Shown piece by piece: positions 42,470-51,760 of a DNA stretch of 64,000 nucleotides; the first letter of the stretch is position 1; each line of letters starts with the position of its first letter. The notes beneath the pieces were generated by a model. It had not been told where the DNA came from. It saw only the letters and a program-made list of their open reading frames with translations, and made no database searches. The translations under genes were made by a program, and so were the position numbers. This DNA comes from Negadavirga shengliensis (GTDB lineage: Bacteria > Bacteroidota > Bacteroidia > Cytophagales > Cyclobacteriaceae): NCBI RefSeq assembly GCF_042652345.1, contig NZ_JBHSJJ010000001.1, positions 372,001 to 436,000 of the forward strand, read 5' to 3'.

Positions 42470-43606
42470 ATGTACGCGGACTTGACTCCTGAAAAATTGG
42501 ACAATGAAATCGTCATCATCGGCGGGGGCTTGGGGGGACTGACAGCCGCCTTTTTGCTGGCCAACGCTGGCAGAAAGGTCCTGGTAATAGAGAAAAAGGC
42601 CTATCCCTTTCACCGGGTTTGCGGGGAATATGTCTCGAATGAGGTGAAAGGATTTCTGATAAGAGAAGGCTTGTTTCCCCACCATATTCCCCATGCTGAT
42701 ATTCACCGCTTCCGGCTGAGTGCCACGGATGGCAGACAAATGGAAATCCCCCTTGACCTGGGGGGATTCGGTATCAGCCGTTTTGCGCTGGACCATCATT
42801 TCTACCGGAAATGTGTAAAAGCGGGGGTGGATTTTTTACAAAAAACCCAGGCGCTGGATGTGCATTTCGATGTGAGAAAACAAGAATTCTCCGTGGATCT
42901 GGATAGCGGGGAAAGGCTTCAAAGCCTCTTTGTTCTGGGAGCCTTCGGCAAACGCTCCAAAATCGACCGGGCCATGAACCGCCCCTTCATAGGGCAACGG
43001 AGTCCTTACATCGGTGTTAAGTACCATGTCCGCACAGACCATGCCACCGACACCGTGGCCCTGCACAATTTCAGGGGCGGATATTTTGGGATCAATCAGA
43101 TAGAAGATGGCATGGCCAACCTCTGTTATCTGGGTAGCAGCAGGCAGCTCAGGGAATGCGGTAGCATCCGGAAAATGGAAGAAAAACACCTCTTCACCAA
43201 TCCCCGGATCAGGTCCATATATGAACATTCCGAATTTCTCTGGGATAAGCCTGAAGTGATCAATGAAATCAGCTTTGCCATAAAAAAACCCGTCGAAAAC
43301 GGGGTTTTGATGCTGGGTGATGCGGCCGGCATGATCTCCCCCCTCTGCGGCAACGGCATGGCCATCGCCATCCATACCGGCAAGCTGGCTGCAGAAGCTG
43401 TCCTGCAAAACCACTCGGTGGAAAAAATAGGAAGAGCTTATGCCCAAGCCTGGCGCACTTCCTTCCAAGGGAGGATAGCCATCGGAAGAAAGGTGCAGGC
43501 CCTGTTTGGCTCACCGGTCTTATCCAGGATCATGGTGGATATGGCGAACCTCCTTCCTTTTCTGGCCAAAAAAATAATGAAACATACCCATGGCCAGCAG
43601 GTTTGA
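42470..43606 (+). CDS. FAD-dependent oxidoreductase (geranylgeranyl reductase-like)
   Basis: A 378-residue flavoprotein. The FAD motif is IVIIGGGLGGLTAAFLLANA (residues 14-33), followed by the glutamate-ended strand LVIEKKAYPFHRVCGEY; a second FAD motif is LGDAAGMISPLCGNGMAIAI. The HRVCGEYVS stretch is typical of the geranylgeranyl reductase/flavin monooxygenase-like branch found near polyketide or isoprenoid genes. No such genes are adjacent here, so the substrate is unknown. It converges on the TonB receptor with 24 bases between stops. Confidence 0.85.
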   Translation: MYADLTPEKLDNEIVIIGGGLGGLTAAFLLANAGRKVLVIEKKAYPFHRVCGEYVSNEVKGFLIREGLFPHHIPHADIHRFRLSATDGRQMEIPLDLGGFGISRFALDHHFYRKCVKAGVDFLQKTQALDVHFDVRKQEFSVDLDSGERLQSLFVLGAFGKRSKIDRAMNRPFIGQRSPYIGVKYHVRTDHATDTVALHNFRGGYFGINQIEDGMANLCYLGSSRQLRECGSIRKMEEKHLFTNPRIRSIYEHSEFLWDKPEVINEISFAIKKPVENGVLMLGDAAGMISPLCGNGMAIAIHTGKLAAEAVLQNHSVEKIGRAYAQAWRTSFQGRIAIGRKVQALFGSPVLSRIMVDMANLLPFLAKKIMKHTHGQQV

Positions 43607-43630
43607 ATCTCATCTCTTTCGTATTAACCC

Positions 43631-46036
43631 CTAAAACTTGATACTCACCCCCGCCAGAAAATTGGTGCCTGCCATGGGATAATAGAAGTTTTCTGTGATC
43701 AACTGCCGTCCACCGGGCACTTCCCCAGGCACAAAATAGCTGAAGGTATAGCCATTGGGCTCATACAGCCGGTTGAAGATATTGTTTACCAACAGGGTGA
43801 AGTCCATCCCTTTTACAAAACCCGGAGCCAGGGAATAAGAAAACCTGAAATCGGTGGTCCAGAATGCATCCAGTTTGCGGTCCTCATGTTGGGTGTTGTC
43901 CAGGTATTGGCTGCCCACATACTTATTCAGCAGGCTGAGCTCCAAATTTTCCAAAGGCCTGAAATCCACGATGGCTGTGCCCACCATATTTGGGGAAAAG
44001 GCAATATCCGTATTTTCATGGACAGTCGCCTCCTGACCCGCAAACCCCCAGTTTTCGTCATATACATCATTGTACTCGGTAAAAGACGCGATCTTGTTTC
44101 TGCTGAACGCCAGGTTTCCTCCCAGGGTCCACTGCGGGGATAGCCGTACCGCGCCATCCAGCTCGATACCTGCCCTATAGCTGCTTGCGACGTTTTCCCG
44201 GATGTAGGCACCCACATCATTCAGTTGGCCGGTCAGCACCAATTGGTCTTTGTAATCCATGTAGTAGAGGTTGGCACTGTACTGATACTTTGTCTGTTGA
44301 AACCTCACACCTGCCTCTACATTCCGCAGGGATTCCGGTCTGGGTATTTCAGTCAGCGGAGAATCCGTAAAGTCCCTTCTTACCGGCTCCCTGTTGGCCA
44401 CTGCGTAGGAAGCGTACCATGTTTTCCCATCATTTGCCTCATAGGAAAGCCCTACTTTAGGATTGAAAAAATTATAGTGCTGAGATCCGGAAATGTCCCG
44501 GAGATCATTGTTGATGCCATCAAAGCGGTAATCGATCCCCCGGTATTGCAGGTCTCCGAAAAGGTAAAGCCTGTCTTTTACTTCATAGGTGGCTTTGAGG
44601 TAAATGTTGCGGTCATCTTTTATAGCCACATTGTCGTAATACCTGTCTCTGATATTGGTATTACCGGCTACTGCCATCCAGATGATTTCCCCAAAATGAT
44701 CCCCGTCATAGCGGTTGGCTCCTCCGCCCAGGATAGCGTCCATCCGGCCATCATCGGAAACGTAGTTCAGCGAAAATACGGCCCCATAAAAATCATTATC
44801 CAGCCACCTTCGGCGGATAATGTCGGTTCTGCTGATCAGTTCATCGCCTATTTGGATGGGCGCTATGCCATAGTTCTGAAGCAGCCTGTCATTGGGACGG
44901 AACTGTTCATAATACCCCCTACCATAGGTATAATGCAACGCAAAGTTGGCTTTCAGGTTTTGGCTCCAGTTCCCTGCATAGATGAACTGGTAATGATCCT
45001 GCCAGTAGTTATCGGTTTCATTATCGTAAGTGTAGCTGTTATAAGTCCTGTCGGTTTCGAGCAGATGCTCCGGCACCCCGTTCCAGGCCTGGTACGTCTG
45101 TTCAGCTCCTGAGAAAATATTGACCTTGAATACGTGATCGTCTCCGTAATATCCTCCGGAGACAAAATAAGATCTCAGATCGGAAAAAGCCCGGTCAATA
45201 TACCCGTCGGAGCTGATCTGGGACAGCCGGGCATCCACCGCCCATTTGCCGTTTAAAAGACCCGTGCCTGCTTTGACCGTGTGTTTTCTGGTATTGAAGG
45301 AACCAAATGAGTTGTCCGTTTCGGCGTAGGCCTCTTCCCTTTTTGTATCGGTCTGGATATTGATGCTGGCGCCGAAGGTAGCGGCGCCATTGGTGGAGGT
45401 ACCCACGCCGCGTTGGATCTGGATATTGTCCACAGAGGAGGCAAAATCCGGCATGTTCACCCAGAATACCCCATGGGACTCGGCGTCATTCAGGGGTATA
45501 CCGTTGACGGTGACATTGATCCGGGTTTGGTCCGAACCCCGGATGCGCAGACCCGTGTAGCCGACCCCCGCTCCGGCGTCAGAATGGGTCACCATGGAAG
45601 GTGTATAATTCAGCAGAAAGGGAAGATCCTGGCCGAGATTGTTTTTAGCCAGTGTTTCTTTGTCAATCACCTGAAAAGTAGTGGGGGTGGTTGCGGAAGC
45701 CCTGGTACCGGTCACAATAAATTCCTCGGTAGTCACTGTACTGGGCTTCATTTCAAATACCAGCTCACCGGTAAGCGGCACCTGCACTTGCATCCGGGCC
45801 GTTTGATAGCCCACATAAGAAACCCGAAGACCATAAGCGCCTTGGGGGAGAGCATCCAATACGAAATTGCCTTCCATATCGGCCACGCTGCCTGTCCCTT
45901 TCCCCTCCAGAATAATATTGGCTCCCGGTAGCGGCTCACCGGTCACGGCATCCCTCACATGGCCATTGATCTGGTTTTGGGCTGCCGCCCACGTTGTCCA
46001 TAAGGACAGGGCCATCATCAAGTATAAACGAATCAT
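43631..46036 (-). CDS. TonB-dependent receptor under a TPP riboswitch (probable thiamine uptake)
   Basis: An 801-residue outer-membrane receptor: signal peptide (WTTWAAAQ), carboxypeptidase-like domain (INGHVRDAVTGEPLPGANII), plug (GLRIRGSDQTRINVTVNGIP, IQIQRGVGTSTNGAATFGAS), then a 22-strand barrel ending in Phe (AGVSIKF). The TPP riboswitch upstream implies repression by thiamine diphosphate. TonB receptors under TPP riboswitches are predicted thiamine or precursor transporters in Bacteroidota, so this assignment rests mainly on its control element. No inner-membrane thiamine transporter or thi biosynthesis gene is in the window. Confidence 0.93.
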   Translation of the reverse strand: MIRLYLMMALSLWTTWAAAQNQINGHVRDAVTGEPLPGANIILEGKGTGSVADMEGNFVLDALPQGAYGLRVSYVGYQTARMQVQVPLTGELVFEMKPSTVTTEEFIVTGTRASATTPTTFQVIDKETLAKNNLGQDLPFLLNYTPSMVTHSDAGAGVGYTGLRIRGSDQTRINVTVNGIPLNDAESHGVFWVNMPDFASSVDNIQIQRGVGTSTNGAATFGASINIQTDTKREEAYAETDNSFGSFNTRKHTVKAGTGLLNGKWAVDARLSQISSDGYIDRAFSDLRSYFVSGGYYGDDHVFKVNIFSGAEQTYQAWNGVPEHLLETDRTYNSYTYDNETDNYWQDHYQFIYAGNWSQNLKANFALHYTYGRGYYEQFRPNDRLLQNYGIAPIQIGDELISRTDIIRRRWLDNDFYGAVFSLNYVSDDGRMDAILGGGANRYDGDHFGEIIWMAVAGNTNIRDRYYDNVAIKDDRNIYLKATYEVKDRLYLFGDLQYRGIDYRFDGINNDLRDISGSQHYNFFNPKVGLSYEANDGKTWYASYAVANREPVRRDFTDSPLTEIPRPESLRNVEAGVRFQQTKYQYSANLYYMDYKDQLVLTGQLNDVGAYIRENVASSYRAGIELDGAVRLSPQWTLGGNLAFSRNKIASFTEYNDVYDENWGFAGQEATVHENTDIAFSPNMVGTAIVDFRPLENLELSLLNKYVGSQYLDNTQHEDRKLDAFWTTDFRFSYSLAPGFVKGMDFTLLVNNIFNRLYEPNGYTFSYFVPGEVPGGRQLITENFYYPMAGTNFLAGVSIKF

Positions 46037-46069
46037 GACAAGTAAGATTTTTGGTTAAACATGGAAAGG

Positions 46070-46127
46070 ATTAAGGGGAATCCCTCCCTCAATTGTTTAC
46101 CCAATAGCAGCAAGAAAGAAGTTGCTG
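46070..46127 (-). promoter_or_regulatory. Two hairpins between TPP aptamer and receptor gene
   Basis: Reading the minus strand after the aptamer: CAGCAA, 8-base loop, TTGCTG (46108-46127), then ATTGAGGG, 8-base loop, CCCTTAAT (46070-46093, one wobble). The second hairpin is followed by CCTTTCC rather than a T-run, so it may act on translation or as an alternative fold rather than as a plain terminator. The ATG is 34 bases further on. Confidence 0.5.
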
Positions 46128-46129
46128 TT

Positions 46130-46213
46130 TCTCATTTCCCTTCGCCGGCACTACCCGGATCAGGTGTTGTGGGTATGATCTCAGCCCGTGGTGTTGGGGC
46201 ACCCCTAATGATC
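46130..46213 (-). promoter_or_regulatory. TPP riboswitch (THI element)
   Basis: On the minus strand the conserved THI-box strings are all present: GGGGTGCC, GGGCTGAGATCATACCC, ACCTGATCCGGGTAGTGCC and GGCGAAGGGAA. P1 closes with TCATT (minus-strand 46211-46207) pairing with AATGA (46136-46132). Binding of thiamine diphosphate should lower expression of the downstream TonB receptor. The promoter just upstream (46219-46250) would start transcription about at P1. Confidence 0.95.
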
Positions 46214-46218
46214 TCATG

Positions 46219-46250
46219 CAAAGGTATCGGTTTATTCTTATAAAGCCAAA
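46219..46250 (-). promoter_or_regulatory. Promoter of the riboswitch-controlled receptor gene
   Basis: On the minus strand TTTG (plus-strand 46247-46250), exactly 20 bases, TACCTTTG (46219-46226): both halves and the spacing of the Bacteroidota consensus. Its upstream half lies against the desaturase stop (46252), so the receptor has its own start close to the end of the preceding gene. Confidence 0.8.
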
Positions 46251-46251
46251 C

Positions 46252-47328
46252 CTAAACAGGCTCGCCTCTTCCCAACGCCCGGAGGTGCCGGATATGGGAC
46301 ATGACTGCCATTCTCAACCGGCTATGTTCGAGGTAGGGGATGCAATATTCCACACAGGCCTGCTTCACAATCTTACTTAAAGCAGGATAATGGATATGTG
46401 AGATTTTAGGAAATAAATGGTGTTCTACTTGATAATTCAATCCTCCCAGCAACCAGGTGAGCAGCTTGTGCCGGGGTGCAAAATTGGCGGTGGTCCTGAT
46501 CTGGTGAATGATCCATTCATCCTCAAGATTATTGGTCTCCACTGAGGGTATTGGGAAAGTGGTCTCCTCCAAACTGTGGGCCAGTTGAAACACAGAAGTA
46601 AGCACGATCCCCGCAAATAAACCATATATGGTAAATCCGATCAGCCAAGGTACCAACCCTACCATATAAATCGGGAATGCGACAAAAAGCATTAGATGAA
46701 CAACTTTGAATCCCCAAAAAGAAAGATGGTCCGCAACCTTCATTCTCTGTATGGGCACAATTCCTACCTTGCCGGTGATGTATTTTTTGTAATCGGTAAA
46801 AAATACCCAATACAGATACAACAAGGAATACGTGAAAATAAAGTAAAAATGCTGGTAATTATGGATACCGTATTTTCTCTGGCTTGGCGCCAATCTCAAA
46901 AAGGGTCTGGCATTCAGATCATCATCTACTCCCTCAATATTGGTATAGGCGTGATGAACCACATTGTGTTTGGTTTTCCACATGAACACATTAGCTCCCA
47001 GGAAATTTATGGACAGACCCGCCAGGTTATTGATCCATTGCTTGCTTGAGAAACTACCATGGGCACCGTCATGCATGATATTAAAACCAATGAAGGCAGT
47101 CAACGCCCCCATCAGCATGCACACCGCCAATGCAAGCGCCCAATGAGGGGTGAACAGAACAACATAGATATAACTTGAGACTAAAGAAAGAACCATAATC
47201 ACCGCCTTGATATACAAAGTGCGGTTACCGGTTTTTGGAATTCTTTTATCATCAAAATAATCGCTGATTCTTTTCTTTAAGTCCAGATGAAAAGAAATCT
47301 TGCTCTTGGAAAATTTGGGGGTAGCCAT
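46252..47328 (-). CDS. Membrane fatty acid desaturase
   Basis: A 358-residue membrane desaturase of the acyl-lipid/linoleoyl-CoA type. Three His boxes are present: HDGAHG, HNVVHHAYTN and QVEHHLF (the QxxHH box of front-end desaturases), with four transmembrane segments between them (around residues 48-95 and 195-240). No cytochrome b5 domain is fused. It introduces a double bond into a fatty acyl chain, likely for membrane fluidity; regiospecificity is not clear. Confidence 0.93.
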   Translation of the reverse strand: MATPKFSKSKISFHLDLKKRISDYFDDKRIPKTGNRTLYIKAVIMVLSLVSSYIYVVLFTPHWALALAVCMLMGALTAFIGFNIMHDGAHGSFSSKQWINNLAGLSINFLGANVFMWKTKHNVVHHAYTNIEGVDDDLNARPFLRLAPSQRKYGIHNYQHFYFIFTYSLLYLYWVFFTDYKKYITGKVGIVPIQRMKVADHLSFWGFKVVHLMLFVAFPIYMVGLVPWLIGFTIYGLFAGIVLTSVFQLAHSLEETTFPIPSVETNNLEDEWIIHQIRTTANFAPRHKLLTWLLGGLNYQVEHHLFPKISHIHYPALSKIVKQACVEYCIPYLEHSRLRMAVMSHIRHLRALGRGEPV

Positions 47329-47436
47329 ATATAGTAATTTATTGGGTGATAAATGGGCATCAATGAAAATTCACCCATGGAGAGGCTACGGTTCAGAATA
47401 TACCATTTGCTAAGATACCATTTTATTTTCAATCCA

Positions 47437-48024
47437 TCAATCAAACTCCACCGTATTGATCAGATGCATCATATCGGTTTTTACATATTCAATAATGGGA
47501 GCCAATGAATCATTTTTTACCGCTGTATTGAAATACAGTGCGCCTCTGAGAAAATGCTGGGTGGAATCGGTCACGAAAAACTGGAACTGGGTAGGCACCT
47601 CCCCGCTCAATTCGGCCACCAAGCCCGTGTACCCTGTTGGTGTCCTCACCACCGCCTCATCAATGCCATAAGCTTTAATTTGGTGCTTGGAGGTAAGCGA
47701 CAGGGCATCATTCAGGTAAGATTTAAGGTTTTCAACTTTGCCGTTTATGGGCTTGTACGTCAGATGAACCCTTGCATCCAAACCTGTATAATGGAGGTTG
47801 ATCCATGTTCTTTCTTCCATATTGAACGAATCAGGCTCTACCTGAAGATGCCGCGAATGCTCGAACCGATAGGGAAGGTCTTGGTCCGCCAGGAACACAA
47901 AATCCCTTTCCGGCAAATCTATTCGGTTATATCCCTTTGGTTTAGGCACATAGTCCGACTGGCAACCGAAAATCAAAACGGTCAGCGTCACAATCAGGAG
48001 ACATCTGGTAAAGTGATGTATCAT
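47437..48024 (-). CDS. gldD: Gliding motility lipoprotein GldD
   Basis: A 195-residue lipoprotein matching GldD, an essential part of the Bacteroidota gliding and type IX secretion machinery. The signal peptide ends in IFGC (Cys21) and is followed by the family signature YVPKPKGYNRIDLP. The rest (FEHSRHLQVEPDS, RTWINLHYTGLDARVHLTYK, TSKHQIKAYGIDEAVV) also fits. Its presence supports a gliding or T9SS-bearing host. Other gld genes are not in the window. Confidence 0.93.
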   Translation of the reverse strand: MIHHFTRCLLIVTLTVLIFGCQSDYVPKPKGYNRIDLPERDFVFLADQDLPYRFEHSRHLQVEPDSFNMEERTWINLHYTGLDARVHLTYKPINGKVENLKSYLNDALSLTSKHQIKAYGIDEAVVRTPTGYTGLVAELSGEVPTQFQFFVTDSTQHFLRGALYFNTAVKNDSLAPIIEYVKTDMMHLINTVEFD

Positions 48025-48156
48025 TTTAACGGTTTCATAAGAAAGCTAAATATCCCCCGTAGCGTGGGTGGACAACTGCTTTCCTGAGGTTTACAAAGGT
48101 TAAACGGCTACCTTGGGGGTAACCGTTCCATTTTAACCAAAATTATTTTGCCTCGT

Positions 48157-48768
48157 TTATTCCCTGATCCAGCTGACCTTTTCGGAAATCGGCTTTCTTC
48201 TTCCCTCCGGCCAACGGTCACTTACAGGCTTGGCCACATAAAAAAAGCCCATGAGTTTGTCTTCCTCACCCAACCCAAAGAAGGGCTTGGCTTCAGGCCA
48301 GAAAGTGGGTCCACCGGTCCCCCAATAAGCTGCCAGCCCATGGGCACTGGCAGTCAGGTACATGTTCTGTACCGCCATGGCCACGGCAGCCACTTCCTCC
48401 ATTTCCGGCAAATTGGCTCTGGGATCCTTCTTCATGCCTATCGCAATGATATGGGATGCTTTTAGCGGGTTTTCCTTTAGTTTCTGATAGGTGGCTTCTA
48501 TAAAGTTGCCGGTTTTTTCACTTCTTTTTTTATACAACCCGGATTGGAAATCTGCCAGTGTTTTTAATCCATTGCCTGTAAACACCCTAAACCTCCAGGG
48601 CTCGGTGAGTTTATGCGTGGGAGCCCAATTGGCATTTTCAAGCATTTCAGAAATGATACTGTCCTCGACGGGGTCATTTTCCTTGAACTGGGCCACAAAC
48701 ATGGATCTTCTGTTCCGGATGATTTTGTTTATCTCTTCAATATTGAATATAGGTCTTCTGTTAAGCAT
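48157..48768 (-). CDS. Nitroreductase-family flavoprotein
   Basis: A 203-residue FMN-dependent nitroreductase-like protein. It shows the N-terminal NRRSMFVAQF, the FMN-binding APTHKLTEPWRFRVF, the dimer helix VAAVAMAVQNMYLTASAHGL and the AYWGTGGP loop of the YdjA/TdsD-like branch. Members reduce nitro or quinone compounds using NAD(P)H; the natural substrate is open. It lies 28 bases downstream of the second TonB receptor on the same strand and is probably cotranscribed. Confidence 0.9.
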   Translation of the reverse strand: MLNRRPIFNIEEINKIIRNRRSMFVAQFKENDPVEDSIISEMLENANWAPTHKLTEPWRFRVFTGNGLKTLADFQSGLYKKRSEKTGNFIEATYQKLKENPLKASHIIAIGMKKDPRANLPEMEEVAAVAMAVQNMYLTASAHGLAAYWGTGGPTFWPEAKPFFGLGEEDKLMGFFYVAKPVSDRWPEGRRKPISEKVSWIRE

Positions 48769-48796
48769 GCTTTTTGGTATTTAAAAGATGAATGGG

Positions 48797-51046
48797 TTAA
48801 TATTTTAAACCAACTTTAATACCACCATAATAGTTTCTTGTGGGCGCAGGCTGATAGAATCTGCCGCCAAAGGCATTAAGGTCATTGCCCAGGCTATAGG
48901 TGGCGTTAAGAAGGTTTTCGGCTCCCGCAAAAATCTCCAGGTCCCAAGCAGTTCCAAGATTCCTGCGCCAGCCCATTCTGGCATTCATCAGGTGATAGGC
49001 GTCCTGGTACACCGTATTGGCATCGTTTAGTGGGATTTCATCTACAAACTGATGGGTAAAATTCAGGTAGAAGCCAGGCTGGGTGCGGACATCTATCTGG
49101 TTTACCAGGGTATGCGGCGCCACCCCGGTCAGATCGTTTCCGGAGAAATCATTCTCTCCTTGCCGGTAATTGGCAAAGGTGAAAAAATGACCGGTATAGG
49201 TATGGGTCAATTTGAGCTCCTGTACAAACGAAAGCTGGCTTCTGACCAGCGCATAATCGACAAAAGCCTCTACCCCTTTTTGGTCCGTGGCCCCGGCGTT
49301 TCTAAAAAGGACCACACCCTGTTCATTGGTAAAAGTGGTAATCGTTTCATCAAGTTTAAAATAGAATGCCGTAACATCCAGGTTTACCTTGCCCTGTTTA
49401 TAACTTCCCCTGTACCCCAACTCGTAATTGATGCCCCTTTCCGCTTCCAGATCGAGATTGATGGTTCCCTCGTTGGTCCTGACCTCGTCAATGGTGGGAG
49501 GGGAAAAACCGGAACTGATGCTGCCATGCACCGCAGAGGTTTCATTGAGTTTCGCCGAAAGCGCTATTCTGGGCACCACTACAGGGTCGAATCTCCTCAA
49601 AGCGGCGGAAGGCGTCCCCGTTAGGGCATCAATGTTTCGGGTAATATCATAACTGGAAAAGTTTTCACTCAATCCTAAAGTCAGGAGCAATCTATCCGTC
49701 AATTCCGCCTCAATCTGTTGGAAAAGGAAGGCGGTAGTGGTAATCAGGTCATCGCTGAAACGTATGGTATCCGCTCTGCCTCCACGGTTTCCATAATTTT
49801 GGGCAGCCGTTTTGGCCAACTGATATTCGCCCCCGCCGATCACACGAACGGGGATGTTGCCCCAGGTATCATCCAGGGTAAAGCTGGTCCTGCCTCCATA
49901 GCTGAACTGGGTTTCCTTTTTATAATCCAGGTTGAAGGGATTCTCAAAATCCACCGTGTTGATGTAAAGGGAAGTTTTGTTATGAAAGTTGGGATTGAAA
50001 CGGTATTCATGGGCAAAAGTACCGTACATGGATTTCAAACCGATAGAGGCATTTTGATCGGCAGAACCCGGTCTGGCCTGCCGGGGATTCTCTTCCAGTT
50101 GAGCCGCTGTCAGGGCGCCCGGAAGCTCATAATACAAATCTGAGTAGAGCAACTGCGTGGTGATGTTTTGTTTTTCAGAAGGCTGAAAACGGCCCGCTAT
50201 CTGAAATACCTCCCTGTCTACAGCGGTATGGTCCCTGTAGCCATCCGATTTTTGCTTGGCATAAGAAGCACTGATCCCGCCGTTTTCCAGCTGCTGGTCC
50301 ACACCTATCCTGTAACGTACCAATCCAAAATCCCCTACATTAAGATCTGTGCTGATCCGGTTATCGGTAATTTTCTGTTTGCTGGTAAAACTGATTACGC
50401 CGCCGTTGCCGGCGCCATAAATGCTTCCTGCCGGTCCTTTGATGATTTCGGTGTTTTCGATATTGGACAGGTCCAGGATATTGAGCGGGGTGGTTCCATC
50501 AGCTGCCGTAAAAGGCATGTCATTCCAGTACACTTTGACATTTCTCACGCCAAACGGGGAACGCAAAGAGCTTCCCCTAATGGAAATCCGGTAACTGGCC
50601 GGTGCCCTTTCCTCGACCCTTATCCCCGGCTTGGTGTTAAAGGCATGGACCATAGAAGTCTCATTGAAGCGGTACAGTTCACTTTCCGCCACCCTGGATA
50701 TGGCTCCCGCATGTACCAGGAGCGGCCTTTCCGATTCAAACGAGGTGACCACCACTTCGGTCAGGGTATTGTCGGCACGATCCATTCTCAGTGTGATTTG
50801 GCCACTGGCAGGAATCCTGAACTGAGCCGTTTCAAAAGCCACATGGGAGAATACCATCTCCGTTTCTTCATCGACACTGACCATCATGATCCCCTGTTCA
50901 TCCGAGACATAACTTCTTTGGTTGCTTGCTTTGCCAAACATATAAGGTATCGGCTCTTCCGAGCGGGCATCCAGAATCCGGACTTCCGTCTGCGCACCGG
51001 CCAATACCGGCAATAACAATATCAACAGTATAAGATTGATTTTCAT
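48797..51046 (-). CDS. TonB-dependent receptor
   Basis: A 749-residue outer-membrane receptor: signal peptide (MKINLILLILLLPVLAGAQ), a carboxypeptidase-like N-terminal domain (VRILDARSEEPIPYMFGKAS), plug (YRISIRGSSLRSPFGVRNVK, EIIKGPAGSIYGAGNGGVIS) and a barrel ending in GIKVGLKY (Tyr). It resembles siderophore or metal receptors of the FecA/CirA type more than SusC. The ligand cannot be told; no cobalamin riboswitch or Fur-box is evident. It is divergent from the gluconate-dehydrogenase-like pair. Confidence 0.92.
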   Translation of the reverse strand: MKINLILLILLLPVLAGAQTEVRILDARSEEPIPYMFGKASNQRSYVSDEQGIMMVSVDEETEMVFSHVAFETAQFRIPASGQITLRMDRADNTLTEVVVTSFESERPLLVHAGAISRVAESELYRFNETSMVHAFNTKPGIRVEERAPASYRISIRGSSLRSPFGVRNVKVYWNDMPFTAADGTTPLNILDLSNIENTEIIKGPAGSIYGAGNGGVISFTSKQKITDNRISTDLNVGDFGLVRYRIGVDQQLENGGISASYAKQKSDGYRDHTAVDREVFQIAGRFQPSEKQNITTQLLYSDLYYELPGALTAAQLEENPRQARPGSADQNASIGLKSMYGTFAHEYRFNPNFHNKTSLYINTVDFENPFNLDYKKETQFSYGGRTSFTLDDTWGNIPVRVIGGGEYQLAKTAAQNYGNRGGRADTIRFSDDLITTTAFLFQQIEAELTDRLLLTLGLSENFSSYDITRNIDALTGTPSAALRRFDPVVVPRIALSAKLNETSAVHGSISSGFSPPTIDEVRTNEGTINLDLEAERGINYELGYRGSYKQGKVNLDVTAFYFKLDETITTFTNEQGVVLFRNAGATDQKGVEAFVDYALVRSQLSFVQELKLTHTYTGHFFTFANYRQGENDFSGNDLTGVAPHTLVNQIDVRTQPGFYLNFTHQFVDEIPLNDANTVYQDAYHLMNARMGWRRNLGTAWDLEIFAGAENLLNATYSLGNDLNAFGGRFYQPAPTRNYYGGIKVGLKY

Positions 51047-51202
51047 TTTTTTATTCTTAATGGCATTCTTAAAAATCCTAATGAGCGCGGTAAAATTAAG
51101 GCATTTTCTTGTTAAACCACCGCCGATAAAAAAAAGCTGCCGCGGTTAATCAAAAAATCAATAACTTGTCATTCCATTTTCATCTCAATTAGATAAAATA
51201 TC

Positions 51203-51760
51203 ATGGATAGAAGATTAGCCATTAAGCAACTGGCTATCCTGACAGGAGGGGTAATCATGATGCCTTCCTGTGATTTCAGTGATGAGTCCGTCTTGCAAGC
51301 CTATGAAAACCTAAAAATCACAGAAGCGCAAAAACAGCTTATCTCCCAGGTGACCCAAACCATTTTCCCCGGAGTACAGCTTAAAGGTGCAAAGGAAATC
51401 CAATTAGAGGATTTTGTATTGGTCATGGCCAATGACTGCCTGGATGAAAGCCAGCAGTCAGACTATGTAAAGGGATTGAAACAGTTTGACGGTTTCAGTA
51501 AAAAACATTTTGGCAAGCCTTTTTCCGATATGGACCAAAATGAAGCAACAGACGCTTTCCGGAAAACCCTTGAAATGAACAGCGGCAACAACCTCAAAGA
51601 AGTACAGCATTTTCTTGCTACGACAAAGCGGTTTGCACTGCAGGGATATTTGAATTCCGAATATTTCATGACGGAAATCCAACCGTATGAGCTGGTCCCG
51701 GCCAGATTTATCGGAAGTAAAAGAATAGATTCAACGGAAAGCATCAACATCAATGGCTAA
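51203..51760 (+). CDS. Gluconate 2-dehydrogenase subunit 3 family protein
   Basis: A 185-residue small subunit of the periplasmic gluconate/GMC dehydrogenase type. It begins with a Tat-like or lipoprotein-like segment (MDRRLAIKQLAILTGGVIMM, then PSCDF), followed by a helical domain (SQVTQTIFPG, LKGAKEIQLEDFVLVMAND) typical of the family. It overlaps the GMC gene by 8 bases, and the pair act together, the small subunit helping export and assembly. Confidence 0.9.
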   Translation: MDRRLAIKQLAILTGGVIMMPSCDFSDESVLQAYENLKITEAQKQLISQVTQTIFPGVQLKGAKEIQLEDFVLVMANDCLDESQQSDYVKGLKQFDGFSKKHFGKPFSDMDQNEATDAFRKTLEMNSGNNLKEVQHFLATTKRFALQGYLNSEYFMTEIQPYELVPARFIGSKRIDSTESINING

